Part shown: in pieces, positions 45,788 through 58,386 of the stretch
Numbering within the stretch: position 1 is the first letter of the stretch
Layout of the letters: each line of letters opens with the position of its first letter
From: Rhizodiscina lignyota
Taxonomy: Eukaryota > Ascomycota > Dothideomycetes > Aulographales > Rhizodiscinaceae
DNA: 64,000 nt
Direction: 5' to 3'
NCBI GenBank assembly: GCA_010015805.1
Contig: ML978121.1
Coordinates: 1,488,001 to 1,552,000 of the forward strand
Made by a program: the position numbers and the translations under genes
Notes under the pieces: model-generated
The model's input: only the letters and a program-made list of their open reading frames with translations
Database searches by the model: none
Told to the model about the DNA's origin: nothing

Positions 45788-47878
45788 TTACGGCAGCTCC
45801 AAAGCAATTTTCTTCAGCTTCTCAAAGTTCGGCGTCCCAAGACCAGTGACTGGATCCCAGCCCGGCACTGCATTGAAGCCGCCTGTTCCACAGCCTGCGT
45901 TATTCCCGATAGTGATATCGTTGAATGCCTCCGGATGCTTATAGAACATCGGATTCAAGAACCCTACCGGCCTCTTGCCCACCGCTAAGCGCGCCTCATT
46001 GAGCAACGTGACAATACCTGCAACGATAGGGGCGCTGAAGCTCGTGCCACTAACGGCAAAGGATTCCCCATTGAAGATAATAGGGCCGTTGAGGCCTATG
46101 GCAGAGACGTCAGGGAAGCCACGGGCTTTGCCGGTATCGTTATACACATTGGCTCCGTAGTTAGGCGCGAACTCTCTCATGTACTTTCTGACGGCCGATG
46201 CTTGGTATGATGGCAGTGCAAAGTAGTTGGAGAACCCTCCACCAGAGATAGCGCCAAGCTCATCACTGGCTTTCTCGCCGTCAGCCGTATTGTTGCTGAT
46301 GAAAGCCGTACTTCCAACTGGCAATGTTGGTTAGTCGCGCTCGTTCAATCAAGAGGGAGCTGCAAGTGCACACACGAACTTACCCGCAGTTATATAAGGG
46401 CAGTTGACTGGGAAACTAGGCGCATAACGTGTGCCATTAACATCGAAATAGTCGTCATGGGCATTGAGACATGCCGATGGGAATTCTTCATTGTATTGAT
46501 TGGCAACCCCGGTATCACCGGTTGCGAACAGGACGCTGACGCCTTGCAGACCGAGCTTCATCCATTCGTGGCATTGGCGGTGCTGATAAAAGATGGGAAG
46601 CGCCCCTTCGATTTGACCGTACGAGACGGATATTACGTTTGACTTAGGAGCGCCGCCGCATTGCAACGGTCCGTTATATGCGCCCAAAGCGTCCTCGGAG
46701 TCTCCGTCGTCGTTGGGATCTGGATATACGGGGTCGACATAGGGTTGGTCGCCCCCCTTGTACGTACAGTACGACTCATCGAGCGCATCAAGGAAGATGT
46801 TGAAGGTCCCAGAACTGTCTATATTGACACCATCACCAACCACGTAAACATTTATGTTCTGTGGGTGAATAATCGAGTATGCTGTTTGCACATCCAAAGC
46901 TGCTTCTAACCCTAGGTTCCCAGCAACAGTCGTCTTATTCGCAGTTTTGCCTCCGTCGATAGAGATGATTTCTGGTTTCGTGTTGCCTGGAATTTGTGGT
47001 CTAGTGAAGTTCTTGAAGAAGAGTGGGAGGTCCGGCTCGTTCAGGTAGCTTACCCACTCGCCAATGCCCATTTCGTTGCCTCGGGCAGCCGTATGGCTCT
47101 CGGGGATTTTGTAGAGCTTGCGCAGACAGTCGATCGTCGTCAAGACACCGCAGGGCTCCGAGCCCAATTTTGCACCGTTCGGAAGCGGCCCGTCGAGGAT
47201 TCCCGACACACGGGGAACTGGTCTGAGGCCGTCCAATTGAATCGTCGGCATGACGAAGTCAATATGCCTCTGCACATGCTGAGGGAGGCTATAAGAATCA
47301 CAGGCCATGCGATATCCACCAGACTCGTGCATGTAGTGCCAGTATTCAGTCGCAAGGATACGTTCAGCCTCATCTACAGTACTATGAAATTGTACCCAAT
47401 TATGTCCTGGGTATGATTAGCACAGGCGATGTAAAAATAAGCTCGATATACTCACCGGTCGAGTACGAAATGCGAGAACGGTCAATACCAGATTCGATCA
47501 ACCAATTGGTCACAGCATCTTTCGTTTCCGGGTGAGGAGCAAACGTATTAGCGACCTGTTCGGCACTCCAGTGCTTGCCTATCGTAATATGTCAATAAGA
47601 CTCTCGTCTCCTTATACAATAGTAAAGTACCAACCAAAGTTTGGCGAATCTGGATCGGCGATGTCGCGAATATATCTCTCTGCATGCTCGAGATTCCTCT
47701 GGCGAAGACCAATTCGAATTGGCAGCTTTGCATGGCTATATGCGCGGTCACGCTTCTGCCATTGATGAGGTACACCATCACGCTTCTCATGGAGGGCGTG
47801 ATTCGCATGATTCAATTGTGGTGCTGCGGAGCAGAGAGAAAGGAGAAGGGCTGTCGTCACTGCTCCTAGGAACCGCAT
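45788..47878 (-). CDS. Secreted sedolisin-family (S53) serine-carboxyl peptidase
   Basis: Four exons (47878-47635, 47578-47456, 47406-46384, 46317-45788) give 639 residues. The signal peptide is MRFLGAVTTALLLSLCSAAP. A prodomain follows (about residues 25-215), with the typical YIRDIADPDSPNFGWY-like stretch, here split by intron 1 as NFGKHWSAEQVANTFAP. The catalytic domain has the S53 triad: Glu and Asp in NLGLEAALDVQTA, the oxyanion Asp in LFATGDTGV, and the Ser in VSGTSFSAPIVAG. Calcium-site landmarks are FNDITIGNNAGCG and VPGWDPVTGLGTPNF. All key residues are present, so it should be active at acid pH as a tripeptidyl peptidase or aorsin-like endopeptidase. Several N-glycosylation sites (NKTT, NGTR, NNTA, NDTG) agree with secretion. 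Confidence 0.94.
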
Positions 47879-48837
47879 ATTGAGAACCGCAGCTGGCAAT
47901 GTTGAATCTGAGGTCCGAGACAACAGGCTGCTATAGCAGCCGGTGTAAGGAGTTTTAAGCTCATCCTGAACAATGAAATTCGATTGTCCAAGGCATCTGC
48001 ATTGTGCGTAAACAGCAGGTGGGCTGACTTCGTTACGGTCAGCCCCCAGACTGTTGTCGTTGCGAAGGAGCTATCTCCCACAGCGAGGGAGTAAACGCTT
48101 GTACATATCGCCGCCAAACTCCGGCGTAGCGTTTACTTCCTGGATACTAGCTCCTTTATAGACCGTCCCTTTGAGGATACTGCTACTCTGTGATCTGTGC
48201 CGTGGCATTTAGCTACCCATCGCTGCGTGCATTATCGTAACTCCTGGCTCAGCAGGCACCGCGCTAGAGAGCGCCGCATGTGAGCAATCATCTCATTTAG
48301 TTAGTACAAAGAGCATTTGCTAATTTACCTAACCGTAGATGGCTTAGAAAGTGCAGGGAGGGCAGCGAGGTTAAAGATCCTCCTCGCCGTGAGAGGTGGA
48401 TGAGTTCTGCTTTGGGAACCTTGTGAAAGGATGCGGAGACATGCGTGTGGTAAGGTATGTAAGCTGAGCGGTTGAGGAGTTTCCTTTAGCCTAGTCTTTA
48501 ATTTTCGTTGTGATGACAACTTTCGCGGCCCTGAAATGCCCCCTTCACACGCAGATCGGGATACTGAAGAGCAGGACAAAACGTGTCCGGATGCCGTTCA
48601 TATCCAAGGTCGAGAAGAAGCATGAAGTAGGTACCTGGATACCTCCTATCCCAAACAGGCAATCCGAAGCCTTAACCGAACGGCAAGCGACTCCGAGCCG
48701 CAAGTCGGCGCGGGTGGCTAGAGATCGATAAGGAAAATCCCCCAAATCCCGAAGAGGCGTCCGTTCTGATGACTACCACGCCATGCGATGGCTCATAAAG
48801 AGCCTTCCGATACACCCCTTCGACTCCTCAACATGCA
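47879..48837. promoter_or_regulatory. Divergent upstream region of the sedolisin gene and PDX2
   Basis: No gene is recognised. The stretch separates two divergently transcribed genes and should hold both promoters. Confidence 0.45.
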
Positions 48838-49786
48838 ATGACACTCACACAGTTCGCGCGCCCGGTCACCGTGGGCGTGCTTGCGCTCCAGGGCGCTTTT
48901 GCAGAGCACATTCTGCTGCTGAGACAGGCGGCTAATGTACTTGCGAATGGCGGGATACGCAGAGATGCGCAGTGGGAGTTTGTGGAGGTTCGGACGAGAG
49001 GAGAGCTGGAGAGATGTGATGCGCTGATTATACCTGGTGGTGAGAGTACGACGATGTCGCTGGTGGCGAGTCGTTCGGGCATGTTGGAGCCATTGAGAGA
49101 GTTTGTCAAGTTCGTCGCTCCTGCAATTCATACTTGAGCACGTGGAGACTGATGAGTTCGGCAGAGTGCAGCGAAAGCCAGTCTGGGGAACATGCGCGGG
49201 CCTCATCCTCCTCTCCGAGTCAGCGAATCGCACGAAGAAGGGCGGGCAAGAGCTCATCGGCGGATTGGACGTTCGAGTCAATCGAAACCATTTCGGGAGA
49301 CAAGTCGAGAGTTTCGAGGCCGACCTGGATTTGCCATTCTTATCCGACCACACTCAGAAAACAGCAGCCAACGAGAACGGACACACAGAAACTAAATCTA
49401 CCCCCTTCCACACAATCTTTATCCGCGCTCCTGTGGTCGAGCGCATCCTCCAGCACCAACCTGGCGCGCAGCTGGAAGAAGCGTCCAAAGATGATACGGT
49501 CGTTGCACCATCTCGCGAGCCGGCGAGTCTCTCCGCAAAAGCAGCGATGGTGAGCGAAGTCGAGATCCTGACTCGTCTGCCCCCTTCAGCGCCGAGCCTC
49601 GACCGCCAGGGCATTACAGCAAAGGATGTAGGCGAAGACGGAGACATTGTAGCTGTGAGGCAGGGAAATTGCTTTGGGACAGCATTTCATCCGGAGTTGA
49701 CGGGCGATGCCCGGATACACGTTTGGTGGTTGGGAGAGGTGCTGGAGTCCGTGGAGAGGAGAGAGGGAGAACGACAAATATCATGA
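48838..49786 (+). CDS. PDX2: Pyridoxal 5'-phosphate synthase glutaminase subunit (Pdx2/Sno)
   Basis: Two exons (48838-49109, 49165-49786) give 297 residues. Pdx2 hydrolyses glutamine and passes ammonia to Pdx1/Snz, which builds PLP from ribose 5-phosphate and glyceraldehyde 3-phosphate. The class I glutaminase fold is evident: VGVLALQGAFAEH at the start, the oxyanion segment LIIPGGESTTMSLV, the nucleophile Cys in KPVWGTCAGLILL, the family motif RNHFGRQVESFE, and the His-Glu pair in CFGTAFHPELTGD. The 55-nt intron falls between FVK and VQRKPVWGTCAG. An insertion of about 70 residues (about 195-260, from AQLEEASKDD to AKDVGEDG) makes it longer than yeast Sno1 (224 residues). The partner gene PDX1 is not in the window. 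Confidence 0.94.
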
Positions 49787-50726
49787 ATAAAGACTTTTAG
49801 AATATATTACGGCATATGGCGAGATGGTAACTAGAGCATGAGAGGGCGTCTGGTATCTGGATTCGTGCCAACAAGTGCGTTGAGTGTGGAGAATCTCCAA
49901 GCTCCTCGAAGATAGCAGCTCGGACAAGGTCGCATCTGACAATGTCAAATCCAAGGCTGCGAGCCAGTTTGATCTTCTCCAGGCCTTCTGTAATATTTTC
50001 GCAGACTGCGGACACTGCTCTTTCGATTAGATAGTCTACTTCGCAAACACCAAGCATCTTGATTCTCCACGAACGTGTCAGCTCCAATGCCGTTGCTCCT
50101 GACACCGTCAAATCTATCACTGCAAATGCATTTGCTCAGTTCTGCCCCATCTTCAAAGCTCTCGCGACGTAGAACAGCCGATCACCTGCTCTGTTCAACG
50201 ACTTGCCTTAATCAGCCTTAACTGGTGATGAAATCGTTTTCATAATGGCTCTCTCTTGCAGCACTGCTGCGTTGTTTGCCTGCGATAACTCTTATCAAGA
50301 GATCAACGTTCAACAGAGATGGGTTGTCAAAACTTTGATATTGAATTGCCATATCCTTAGCGTACACTTCAATTTGGTAGATGAATCATGGATTCTCATC
50401 TTGACTTTTACAATCAAAACAGCCGCCCAATGCTCCAGCGGAATATCATCAAAACGCCGCAACGCTATGCCGTAACGCGCCAATGTAACAAGAGAAAATA
50501 CGCAGATGGCTGGCCACATGAAATGGGCCAATTAAACGTGTGTGAGAAAACGAAAGAATGCGTCTGGATCTAGGTTTTGAGGGTATTTGCGAAAGTCGCT
50601 ATGCCATGTGCGTAGAAAGTATCAAAGAAAACAGAATCAATAGTCCCGCCCAAGCCAACAAAATCAAATCAAGGTCATACAATAACGAAGGTTAAGGATG
50701 CGAGTTCAGGTCGATCGCTAGTGGAA
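49787..50726 (-). other. Possible coding remnants between PDX2 and the reductase gene
   Basis: On the minus strand, 49797-50120 encodes a protein-like segment (VSGATALELTRSWRIKM, LIERAVSAVCENITEGL, LARSLGFDIVRCDLV). Either a 64-nt intron or an in-frame stop precedes it. Further upstream, 50310-50531 reads WPAICVFSLVTLARYG and RRFDDIPLEHWAAVL in another frame. The composition looks coding, but I cannot link the pieces into a gene or a family. This may be a small unrecognised gene or a decaying one. Confidence 0.25.
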
Positions 50727-52809
50727 TCACCAAGTTTCCTAATGGATATGTTAGCATAGTGCATCTCCCAAGTCAGCTAATGAACAACTTACAGCAATGT
50801 ACTGTCCACTATCTGCTTTCTGCTTCCAAAAGAGTTGAGCTTCCTCCCTGCTCAGTCCGCCTTTCTCCATGGCGACATCAACAAGTGCTGCCTCCACCCC
50901 CTCTCCCATCCCATGGCTACTTCCACAGACAAAGACACGGCCGTCGATAGCATTGATGACGAACCAGACGACATCAGCCTGCTGCCTAAGCTCGTCTTGT
51001 ACATACTTCGGGTCGCCCGCCCTGCGATCCTTCTTCCTGCTCTGCACAACGTGCTTGATCTCGCTCTCGTGGTCACCAAGCTCGCCAGAATAGATCTCGT
51101 CGAGTTTCGAGTCACGAACGCCTTGGACGAGCCAAACCTTGTTCGCACAGTTTGCGTTCTTCAGGCGGTTCAAGATGAAACCACGGAAAGGAGCCATGCC
51201 GACGCCGGCACCAATGAGCAGCATTGGTCCATCCTTCACAAACTCCCTCGACAGCGGGTTTGCCATCAGGCCGCGGAACATTGGAATCTTGAGGTCGAGT
51301 ATATCCTGCGATGCCGGACCACCTGTCCTTGCAGACAAACCTGAAGCCTCTGCTTCCATGAATTTGTGCGCGACACGCTCAAGGTAGCCGGAACCAACGC
51401 CGGTGCGCTTTTCGCCATGCCAATCGGGTGTATCATGAACGGAAACGGCCAGTTCGATTAGCCGGCGACCAGCAAGACCCTCACGAGTGGAGGAGATGTG
51501 TGGATCGTTCGAAAGCGAGTAGAAGCGAGGCATCAGTTGCTGGAGGACAGAGAGGAGGGCGGGAAGAGGTGGTCGAGCGGAGGGGAAGGCGTGAAGTAGT
51601 TGCGCGAGGGTGACGTGAGGTCCGGTTCGAAGACTGTCTAATTTAGCATCATAACTATGAAAATGTGTGATTGGAGAGGAAGACTTACTCGCAGAAAGAT
51701 GCCTGGCCTTGGGCAGACGACAGATACATGAGAATCTTCTTCTCGTTCTTTGCATCGGCATGCTCAGCCAACAGTCGAAGAAGCGGCTTGGTTGGTGGGC
51801 TGCTCTGGATATCGGTGCACCAGGTCAGAAGCTCACGACGGGTAGTGACAAGCTCGCGAGGTTGCTCATCGCCCCAGATTGTTGGCCATCGTCCACCGCT
51901 CGTCTTCATCAGAATTGGCTTGTCTCGAACGAAGTTCGGAATACCGAGAGCATCGAAGATATCGTCCACCATCGCACCGTCATTGGGAGGAGTTATGCCA
52001 ATGGCGCCACCGACTTTGAAGTCGATCTCACCGCTTTCCACGGGATAGTCGGTGACGTCTATGTCAAAGTGGAACGTCCTCTTGTCTGCTCCAGGCTTTG
52101 TGAGTTCTCGGGCGCCATAGACGGGGCAAGGGACGACGTGGTAGGGTGGATGAGGCTGGACAAAGGTCGGTGGCTCGGTGTGGACGGTTGTAACATGCTT
52201 GGGCGTCGTCTTTGGGACAGGATCGAAGAGTATCGTCGACTCTGGTAGCGGCGCAACGCTGGTAAGTTCCGTGTCAAGACTGAACGGGCCGAGCTTGAGC
52301 TGGAGACTTCTGAAAGCAGCATTGTCAGGGATGACGACAGGGACAAAGTCCTCCTTGGTCGTGTCTGGAGGTAAAGTCGGTAGTAGACAACAGCCACCAC
52401 CACAGCAATACTTCTCGATGAGCTGTGTGCCTGTCTCGCCTTCACCCAGGAGTCGCCGAATGTCGCGCGTATTTTCGGCAATCAGGGTTGTGCTAGCACG
52501 TCTTTTCTTCGAAGTAGGCTGTGATGTGACCTTGAGAGCTGCTGCCGGCAATTCCTCGAGTTTATCGACTACCTCGCCGACCTGTGGATCGGTGCGGGGT
52601 GTCGAGACGATGCTGGAGTCTGACGATTCGTTGCCGCTCCATGCTGCCGATTCTTCCGACGAGCGTGGTGAATTGCCGGGACGTGTCGTTGGAGCGGGAA
52701 TCTTGACTTCGAATTCGGGCAAAGCCGGTGTAGGACGCGGCTCGCGAGGTATTGGGTCGTTAGGATGCGATGTGGAGGTTGTGGGTATGGATGCTGTGGG
52801 TTGCTGCAT
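50727..52809 (-). CDS. FAD/NADPH reductase of the P450-reductase type without a flavodoxin domain
   Basis: Three exons (52809-51689, 51633-50793, 50738-50727) give 657 residues. The last exon encodes only ETW and a stop, placing a Trp at the C-terminus as in NADPH-P450 reductases, where it stacks on the flavin. The FAD domain has PRFYSLSND and GVGSGYLERVAHKF. The NADPH domain has LIGAGVGMAPFRGF, LVQGVRDSKLDEIY and VFVCGSSHGMGEGVE. The connecting region (about residues 185-330) contains VPCPVYGARELTKPGADKR and IGITPPNDGAMVDDIFDALG. Instead of the FMN-binding flavodoxin domain, the N-terminal 180 residues are disordered and hold a Cys cluster, IEKYCCGGGCCLLP. Without FMN it must pass electrons directly or to a separate acceptor; the cysteines may bind metal or an Fe-S cluster (inference). 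There is no N-terminal membrane anchor. Confidence 0.85.
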
Positions 52810-55268
52810 TGTGCGAAGGGATGTGGCAAACGTCGCCCTGGGCCCGTTTGCGAGCTGGACTGTGCATTGTCAAATTTTGTTGACCGCCAGTTTCGACGCG
52901 TCGACAGCAGAATAGGGGAGAGAAGGGCGAGATATTAGCAGGATGAGGATTGCGAATTGGATTTACGTCGATGACGCGATGCAGCGGGATGGACAGATTG
53001 ATAATGATGGAGGGGTTTGATGGCGACTCACTTGATCTAATCGTATCTGATCGGCCTGCTAACGCGGATACAAATGGAAATCGTGGGCGGCGCGAGAGCG
53101 CGAACAGCCTCGTGAATGTCGACACGGTGGAGGTTGGTGTTAGAAGTGCCAATTGATGGATTGTCGACGGGGCAGCATGGCAATATAGTGGTAGGAGTGA
53201 CGGTTTGGGGGCGTTGAATGAAGACGGAGCGGCTCAAGAGCGAGCGATGAAATCAACGCTGTTTTAGGGCCGGCGTCGCACATCGGCTACGTCCAACCCG
53301 CACTCACCTCACTGCCAACTGCACGCTGCCTTTCCGCACCTGACAATACTTTTGTCAACTCTGATCTAAGCGCCCAGCGGCTTGATTTCTCGGCTGATTT
53401 GTTATGTGCTGCTGCGAAAGCTCTCTTCCACCCCTTTCTTTGATGGCCTGTGTTGTTCGTCTCTCTCCACCGCCGTTGGAGGCCACGCAAGGCACAATTT
53501 CGTCCCAACCATCATTTTGCTTGCCATGAATGCCTTGGCCTGCCGACGTCGGCGTGCTCGAGCTCTCATCAGCCCTACATTGCTACATTGCTTCCCGAGA
53601 ACAGAAGTGCCGCCCGCTTCTGCTCAGCTGCCTCCACGTTGCGCTGCATGCCGGCTGTTCGGGCAATCACATCCTCTCTATTCCTCCCTTATCAGATGCT
53701 AGGTCCAGTTATCCGCATCCACCAGCAATCAATCAACAATGAGACCCCTGTCAACTGAGTGGAGTGAGCAAACGAGATCTAAAAAGCGTTTCAAACGTTT
53801 TCGTTTCCCCGAGCAATTTGCTTCTTCGGCTCCCTCTCTGTGGGTATGACTAAGGCAGGAACTGAAATATTTCGAGTCGCGCTTCTTTCCGAATTCCCCT
53901 CGCCCTTTTCCGAATGAATACCCTTCGGAGGCGCCCCCTTCGGAGGCGCCGGTCAGCGATCGGAACTGAGCGTCGACGATGGAGAGACGCGCGGAATTCG
54001 AAGCAAATGGAATTCTGCAACTGTTCGATTCATCTCTCCTCGATGACATTCATCTTATCAATATTATCAGATTAATCTCAACGTGGGGTCGAGTGGGTCC
54101 CTCGTGGGCGTTAAACGGGCAGGAATCTTTCGTATTGAAGCACCGACCGTCCACTGCCATGGCTTCGGTGACTGTTCATTTGTCAATCGGGCGACACGTT
54201 TCCGGTCTGCGTTTTATCTCACCACCCCGTCGAATGCCTGTAGTTTCGCCGGAAAACTGGCGATCCATAGAGACGGTGACGCCCCGCCTCATCGTACCAT
54301 CACGTGTCTATCATATTGACCGTGTCTTGGACAATTGAGACTTCATATATGAAGTTGTACTCGGTGCTTTTTGCCCAGTCCAAGTCTCTAACTGGTTCCA
54401 TCTTACAGCTAAGTACAGTATATCGCCCTTATCGCTTGTCACCACTTTTCGACATCCTTTGGATGCCTTGTTATCTATTCTACTTCCGTCGTCAATCTTC
54501 GATCCGATGCAGATAGACTGTGACGTCAAGAGTTAGCTCCGCACCATCACAACGCAACCACGGAGGCATTTACCTTGCACATGACATAGCGTTTCCCACA
54601 GGTGGGCTGTTCCCTGCTGGTGCCACGCAAAGTAGCAGGCCTCCAGCTCCGCCGCGTCGGATACTGGAATCCACCCACTATGGCAGGGAATTGTTTGAGG
54701 AGGGGAAGAGGATCATCGTGGAGTGCTCCATATGATGGGGAAATAGGGATGGGGAAAAGAATTCGATCTTACTGCTTGCTCAGGTACCATGCAAGTCAGA
54801 GCATCGTCGGAGATCGTCAGACTTAAAGCGTGAAGTGATACGCTTGTAAGTTGTAGATGAACGCCACGATTACCAAATTCTGTTTCCCCAGAGCTGCCAA
54901 GTTGAGCACGGACAATGAATCTGGGAGGTTTCATCCAGATTCGGCAGTCAGAGGTGCTTCGCGATCATATTAGCCGAAAGCAGGCCATGTACACGACACG
55001 AAACCGGAGGATTCTTGACACTTCCATGCATGTACACTAGTAGAAAAAAGAAATGCTACATCTTCAATATCGATCTCACTTGACGGTATTCTACGCGCTC
55101 GTGAACCGTATTACGTACACATGTAGTATTTTGCGGACTATTAGCTACGGCAAGGAATTATAATTCGAAGGGCAATTTAGTAAGTCAACTTTTACGAAAA
55201 TTCTGTACTTTGGCATTCTTTTCCCGCTGGTATCATTGTGTCATGAAATTCGAAGCTGAACCTCGCCG
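52810..55268. other. 2.5-kb stretch with no recognisable gene
   Basis: The left part is the promoter side of the reductase gene. The rest, to the 3' end of the cupin gene, shows no protein-like frame. A short direct duplication of CCCTTCGGAGGCGCC occurs at about 53923-53951. Confidence 0.45.
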
Positions 55269-56237
55269 CTACTCGTTATAAGGCCCACCGCCCATTTTGA
55301 CCCTTCCAGCATTCTCATTTTCCGTCTTCGACCTTCTCGACCATTCTGGCGCCTCGTCAACGCCATCGTCTTCCTCCTTATCCCCCTCCTCCTTCGTCTT
55401 GTGCACCGTCTGGCTGTTGTGCTCCGCCGGGCTGTACACGGTGACCAATTCCAGCGGTTTGTCCCCAGTATTCACGAACTGATGCTGTGTGCCTGCGGGA
55501 ACGATGACGACGTCGCCAGCTTTGAGATCCTGGTTCCGGCCAGCAATCTCCGCGCGCCCTACGCCGGAGGTGAAGATGAGGATCTGGTCGACTGTGTGAA
55601 CCTGGAGATAATACGTCAGCATGTTGTGCAGCAAGGATTGGACGTGATATGCACGTGCTCGTGGGAGGCCGCTCCCGATGTATCATCTCATCATATTAAC
55701 GGCCGCGCCGTCTCACATCAAAGACAATGGCATCAAGACGGTCGCCGTTCCGTGGAAAGCCTGGAGCTGAGCTGATTCGCACTTGTTCTGACCTACCTCA
55801 TCACCGATGTCTCCACCAACAGGCACTTCCATTGTCACGAGCTGTGAATATAGTCCGGTATGTAGCACTTTTCTGAAGTTCCCCGACGCGATTCCGGTCG
55901 ACGTGATCAGGCCGGGGAAATACACCATCTGGTGCTTCGGCGGCCCAGCCGGCATGTTGGCGTCTTTGTAGAGGTTACGAGCGGACGCCGAGAAAGCTCG
56001 ATAGGACGCTGCTGAAGGATTGAGGATGCGGAAGCCGAGATACGCCGCCGTTGGAGGTGCTCTCGGCCCGCCAGCTCTTTGATTGCGTGAGTTCGACGTA
56101 GTGAAAGCGGTGGAGGCGCTGTATGCACGATTCGCGCGCCTGTACAGCTGCTGACGGAGAGATGGAGCGCGGGGACTAGTAGAAATGAAAGTGGCCGGCG
56201 TGAAAAGACGGTAGACAGGTACTGAAGTCACGCCCAT
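55269..56237 (-). CDS. Cupin-domain protein with probable mitochondrial presequence
   Basis: Two exons (56237-55797, 55601-55269) give 257 residues, with a longer than usual 195-nt intron. The C-terminal half is a single conserved cupin-2 domain: VPVGGDIGDEVHTVDQILIFTSG, then AEIAGRNQDLKAGDVVIVPAGTQHQFVNTG and LELVTVYSPAEH. This closely resembles bacterial stand-alone cupins of the mannose-6-phosphate-isomerase-like group. The metal-ligand pattern (His and Asp/Gln in EVHTVDQ, the late His in GTQHQF) is at least partly kept. The first 90 residues are Arg/Ser/Ala-rich and nearly free of acidic residues (RAPSLRQQLYRRANRAYSAS), as in a mitochondrial targeting region. The substrate is unknown. The acidic tail (EEGDKEEDDGVDEAPEW) is not part of the fold. 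Confidence 0.85.
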
Positions 56238-58386
56238 TTTATAACAAGAGAGAGATCTCAGAAGGAACCCCAGATCTGTGCCGGCGCCGAGACACTGGAA
56301 ATAGCGGGATGTATTACATGAATCAAACACATCTAGAAGCCCTGGACTCTCCAGCTGCAAGAGAAAGAAGGGTTTGCTACGCGTTCACCTAAAATTTCGC
56401 GCCGCCGCCCATGCCGCAGACGCAGACGCGGACGGGATATACCTCCTTAGTACAAGGTGGACGCTTGACGCTTTTGAATGCCTGACGTCACGGGGCGCGC
56501 CTGTTTTTGCGGCTGGTGCGACCGACAGAGGTGGAAGGAGAATAGTATTAGATACTGCATTCGTCCAGTTGGCGGTATGATGATTGATGCATAAGCACAG
56601 GGCGCCTCATCGAAGTTCCTTGCAAACGTCGAGGGGCGGGAGTGTGCGGCCCACGCCAGCACTGGTGCGGTGACCACGGGGTTGCTTCGGAGCAGGGGCA
56701 TTGAGGTTACAAGAACGAGCGAGACGAGCAAAACGTTCATGTTCGTACGAGACCTCACACGACCGTTTCATTGCGCCTGCGATTGCTTTTCAAGGGGCAT
56801 GGTTTGATAGATCGACGGGTTCGATGAGCGGTTGTCATTAGTGGCGCGATTACATCTACAATTGGTTGGATGCTCTGGATATCTGCAAACCAACACCGCT
56901 ATGAAAACATCTCTAGATATGACTGAGTGGGGGTTGGAGGCTGTGCAGCATGCGTGAGTTGAGACTGAAACAAGACATGCAGAATGCTGATCGAAGCATA
57001 TCTCCGTCGTTCTACAGCGCATTTCAGCTCTCGTCTATTCCATGTAAAGGTCGATTGGCGCTGCCCTGACAAGGACGTGGATGTGCTCGATCAGCTTGAC
57101 GCTCTGAAGCCTTGCCAGTTCATGAACCAAAGCACTCTTTCTTCCCTCGCCTCGTAAGCTGCCATCACGCCACTCTCCTTCAATCTCCACGCGGAGAAGC
57201 TGCCCACAAGTGCTTCTATCAGCTCTCGGGAAGCGGATGTTACTTCTCCAGTTCCTAGATTAGTCTAGATCGGCGTCTTCAATCAGATAACGAGCTGATG
57301 GATGCCAGGCTCGAAACCATAATGGCCAATTGTTCGTGAGAGACACAAAATCCCAGGATCAGCAAACGGTGGAGAATCATCATAAGCATATTTCGGAGTT
57401 TCTTGGACTTCAGCTCTCTTTTTCTTCCTCCACGGCTTGCACGACCGGGAAAGGAGTCCTTTCAGCCTGACCAGGAGGAAGTAGTCGGTTGTAGTTCCGT
57501 ACTTTGCAACAGCTCCCAAGCTCCAGGCGAGACACTGGCGGGGTTGATAAGAAGTGTGTTTGAATCTCTCCAGTCAGTTGTCACGAACGATGCGTTGGAT
57601 ATCAGTTCAATTATGGCGATGGGAATCAAACTCCTTCATACACAAAATGTGGTGGTCAGAAGGGTTTCCAGGGTCCAGTTTGAAGGGTCCAGTCTGAAAG
57701 GCAGTGGGTTACCAAAGATCAAAAGTAGCGGTAGAATGAATCCTGTACGCGGATTAATATCCGCAGGGGAGATTCGATACCAGGAAATAGTGATGGCTGT
57801 GACCGGATATTCGAGCTTGAGATTGAATGATAGGAGAATAGAAAGGAGAAAGAAGCGACCAAAGCTAGGGGAGAAGAAGTTGTGGTCGCATGACCGCCTG
57901 ACTCCCAACTTTTGCAGGCTTGTCTATGTGAGAGGCAATGAGAGATGCGGTGTGTCGTGCTCTACGGCATGCATAAGGAGAAATATCAACAGGGAGCATT
58001 GTAGATTTGGAGGCGGTGAAGTCCAAGAACGTCCCTGATTTATGTCATATTAATAAACGGTTAGAGTACTTCAAAGGAATCAAAATATAAGGAATAATGA
58101 AGAAGAGGAAAAGTGTCATTGACACTGAGGAAAGAGTTGGTGATGGCGGAGTGGAATTGCTTGCCGATTCAGGTTCCCAGCTCCGGAGTGCGCACGGCTG
58201 TAACTCGGCACGCTCCCATCAAAATGGTAGCTCCGCGTGCCCTATTATCGGATGCGTTCCGCGCCATTGTTGTTGAGAAGCGCACTTTGAACAGTTTCCA
58301 TTAATTCTCGGAGATCTGCTTCAAGCTTCCAGGCCCCTCATATTTACGAATCTCGTGAAACCCATCAGTAGCGCTCCGAATCCACA
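56238..58386. other. 2.1-kb stretch with no firmly recognised gene
   Basis: A plus-strand frame is open at 57403-58038 but starts without an ATG and has no recognisable domain. A minus-strand frame overlaps it at 57636-57908. A short direct repeat, GGGTCCAGTYTGAA, occurs twice at about 57670-57697. I regard the stretch as intergenic, with the promoter of the b5 reductase gene at its right end. Confidence 0.4.

Noticed and set aside
57403-58038. 211-codon plus-strand frame
   Set aside because: It has no ATG near its start, no recognisable domain and low-complexity Arg/Lys content; kept as intergenic.
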